NCBI GenBank assembly: GCA_963277665.1
Contig: OY728165.1
Coordinates: forward strand, 1,153,664,050-1,153,728,049
DNA length: 64,000 bases
Direction of reading: 5' to 3'
From: Viscum album
Lineage: Eukaryota > Streptophyta > Magnoliopsida > Santalales > Viscaceae
Each line of letters begins with the position of its first letter. Position 1 is the first letter of the stretch. The position numbers and the translations under genes were made by a program. Shown piece by piece: positions 63,863-64,000 of this stretch. The notes beneath the pieces are model-generated. The model did no database searches. It was given only the letters and a program-made list of their open reading frames with translations, and had not been told where the DNA came from.

Positions 63863-63935
63863 GTGAGACTCGATCTTAAGACCTCACCAAGTCCAACATG
63901 GGTAGCTACCATCTTCTTCTATAGCCACAACATTT
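63863..63935 (-). mobile_element. Possible second tRNA-derived SINE head
   Basis: The minus strand reads GTGGCTATAGAAGAAGATGG, then TAGCTACCCATGTTGGACTT, then GGTGAGGTCTTAAGATCGAG and TCTCAC. AGATCGAGTCTC fits a B box and TGGCTATAGAAGAAGATGG a weak A box, at roughly tRNA spacing. No tail was followed to the left. Tentative. Confidence 0.3.
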
Positions 63936-64000
63936 ATTAAATGTATTGTATGAACAAACCAAAATAAATCCAAAATATTTCTATATATTAGAAAATCATA

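Noticed and set aside
1..64000. Host genes, rRNA, true tRNA genes, CRISPR arrays, integrated viral (pararetrovirus) genes or operon-like clusters
   Set aside because: None could be supported. All protein traces belong to transposable elements and no intact tRNA fold was seen.

Overview
The window looks like gene-free, repeat-packed intergenic DNA from a seed plant nuclear genome, most likely a large one. Three degraded protein-coding families support a plant origin. These are CACTA (En/Spm) transposases of the tnp2-DUF4218-DUF4216 type, L1-type LINEs with a DUF4283/zinc-knuckle ORF1 and an RVT_3-type RNase H, and a chromodomain Ty3/gypsy element. No intact gene of any kind was seen. The longest open frames lie in simple repeats, satellites or decayed elements. 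The DNA is strongly AT-rich and visibly poor in CG. Many breaks in the old proteins are TAA, TAG or TGA where CAA, TGG or CGA would be expected, so long-term methylation and deamination is the likely cause. All element boundaries below come from reading alignments by eye and are approximate.

Layout. At 1-2.4 kb is the 5' end of a Ty3/gypsy element on the minus strand (LTR, primer-binding site, gag start). At 3.6-17.8 kb is a tandem chain of a second Ty3/gypsy family on the plus strand: LTR A, gag-pol 1 (integrase missing), partial LTR B, gag-pol 2 (gag to chromodomain), LTR C. At 17.8-21.1 kb is an array of a ~177-bp satellite. At 22.3-23.9 kb is a further copy of the same LTR (LTR D), followed at once by a second satellite array to 28.2 kb. 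Arrays 1 and 2 match unit for unit, so LTR plus array was duplicated as a block. At 28.2-31.4 kb nothing was recognised. At 31.4-36.2 kb is a minus-strand LINE with ORF1 tail, endonuclease, reverse transcriptase, zf-RVT and RNase H all traceable. At 37-41 kb is a minus-strand CACTA transposase copy, interrupted by a younger-looking, GC-richer insertion at 38.9-40.0 kb. At 41.4-41.7 kb is a tRNA-derived SINE head.

The stretch 44-48.4 kb is low-complexity: CACTA-like subterminal repeats, a 640-bp CATA/CACA tract and nearly pure A+T DNA. At 48.8-49.95 kb is a plus-strand LINE ORF1 remnant. At 49.97 kb is a CACTA terminus with a subterminal hairpin, followed by a third array (16 units) of the same satellite but a distinct subfamily. 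At 56.6-60.9 kb is a second CACTA transposase locus, minus strand and paralogous to the one at 37-41 kb. The last 3 kb hold little beyond a possible SINE head at the right edge.

The genes here do not work together as a system. The interest lies in how retrotransposon LTRs, a nucleosome-length satellite and CACTA elements are arranged and co-duplicated. I found no evidence of a new functional system, and the best leads are structural.
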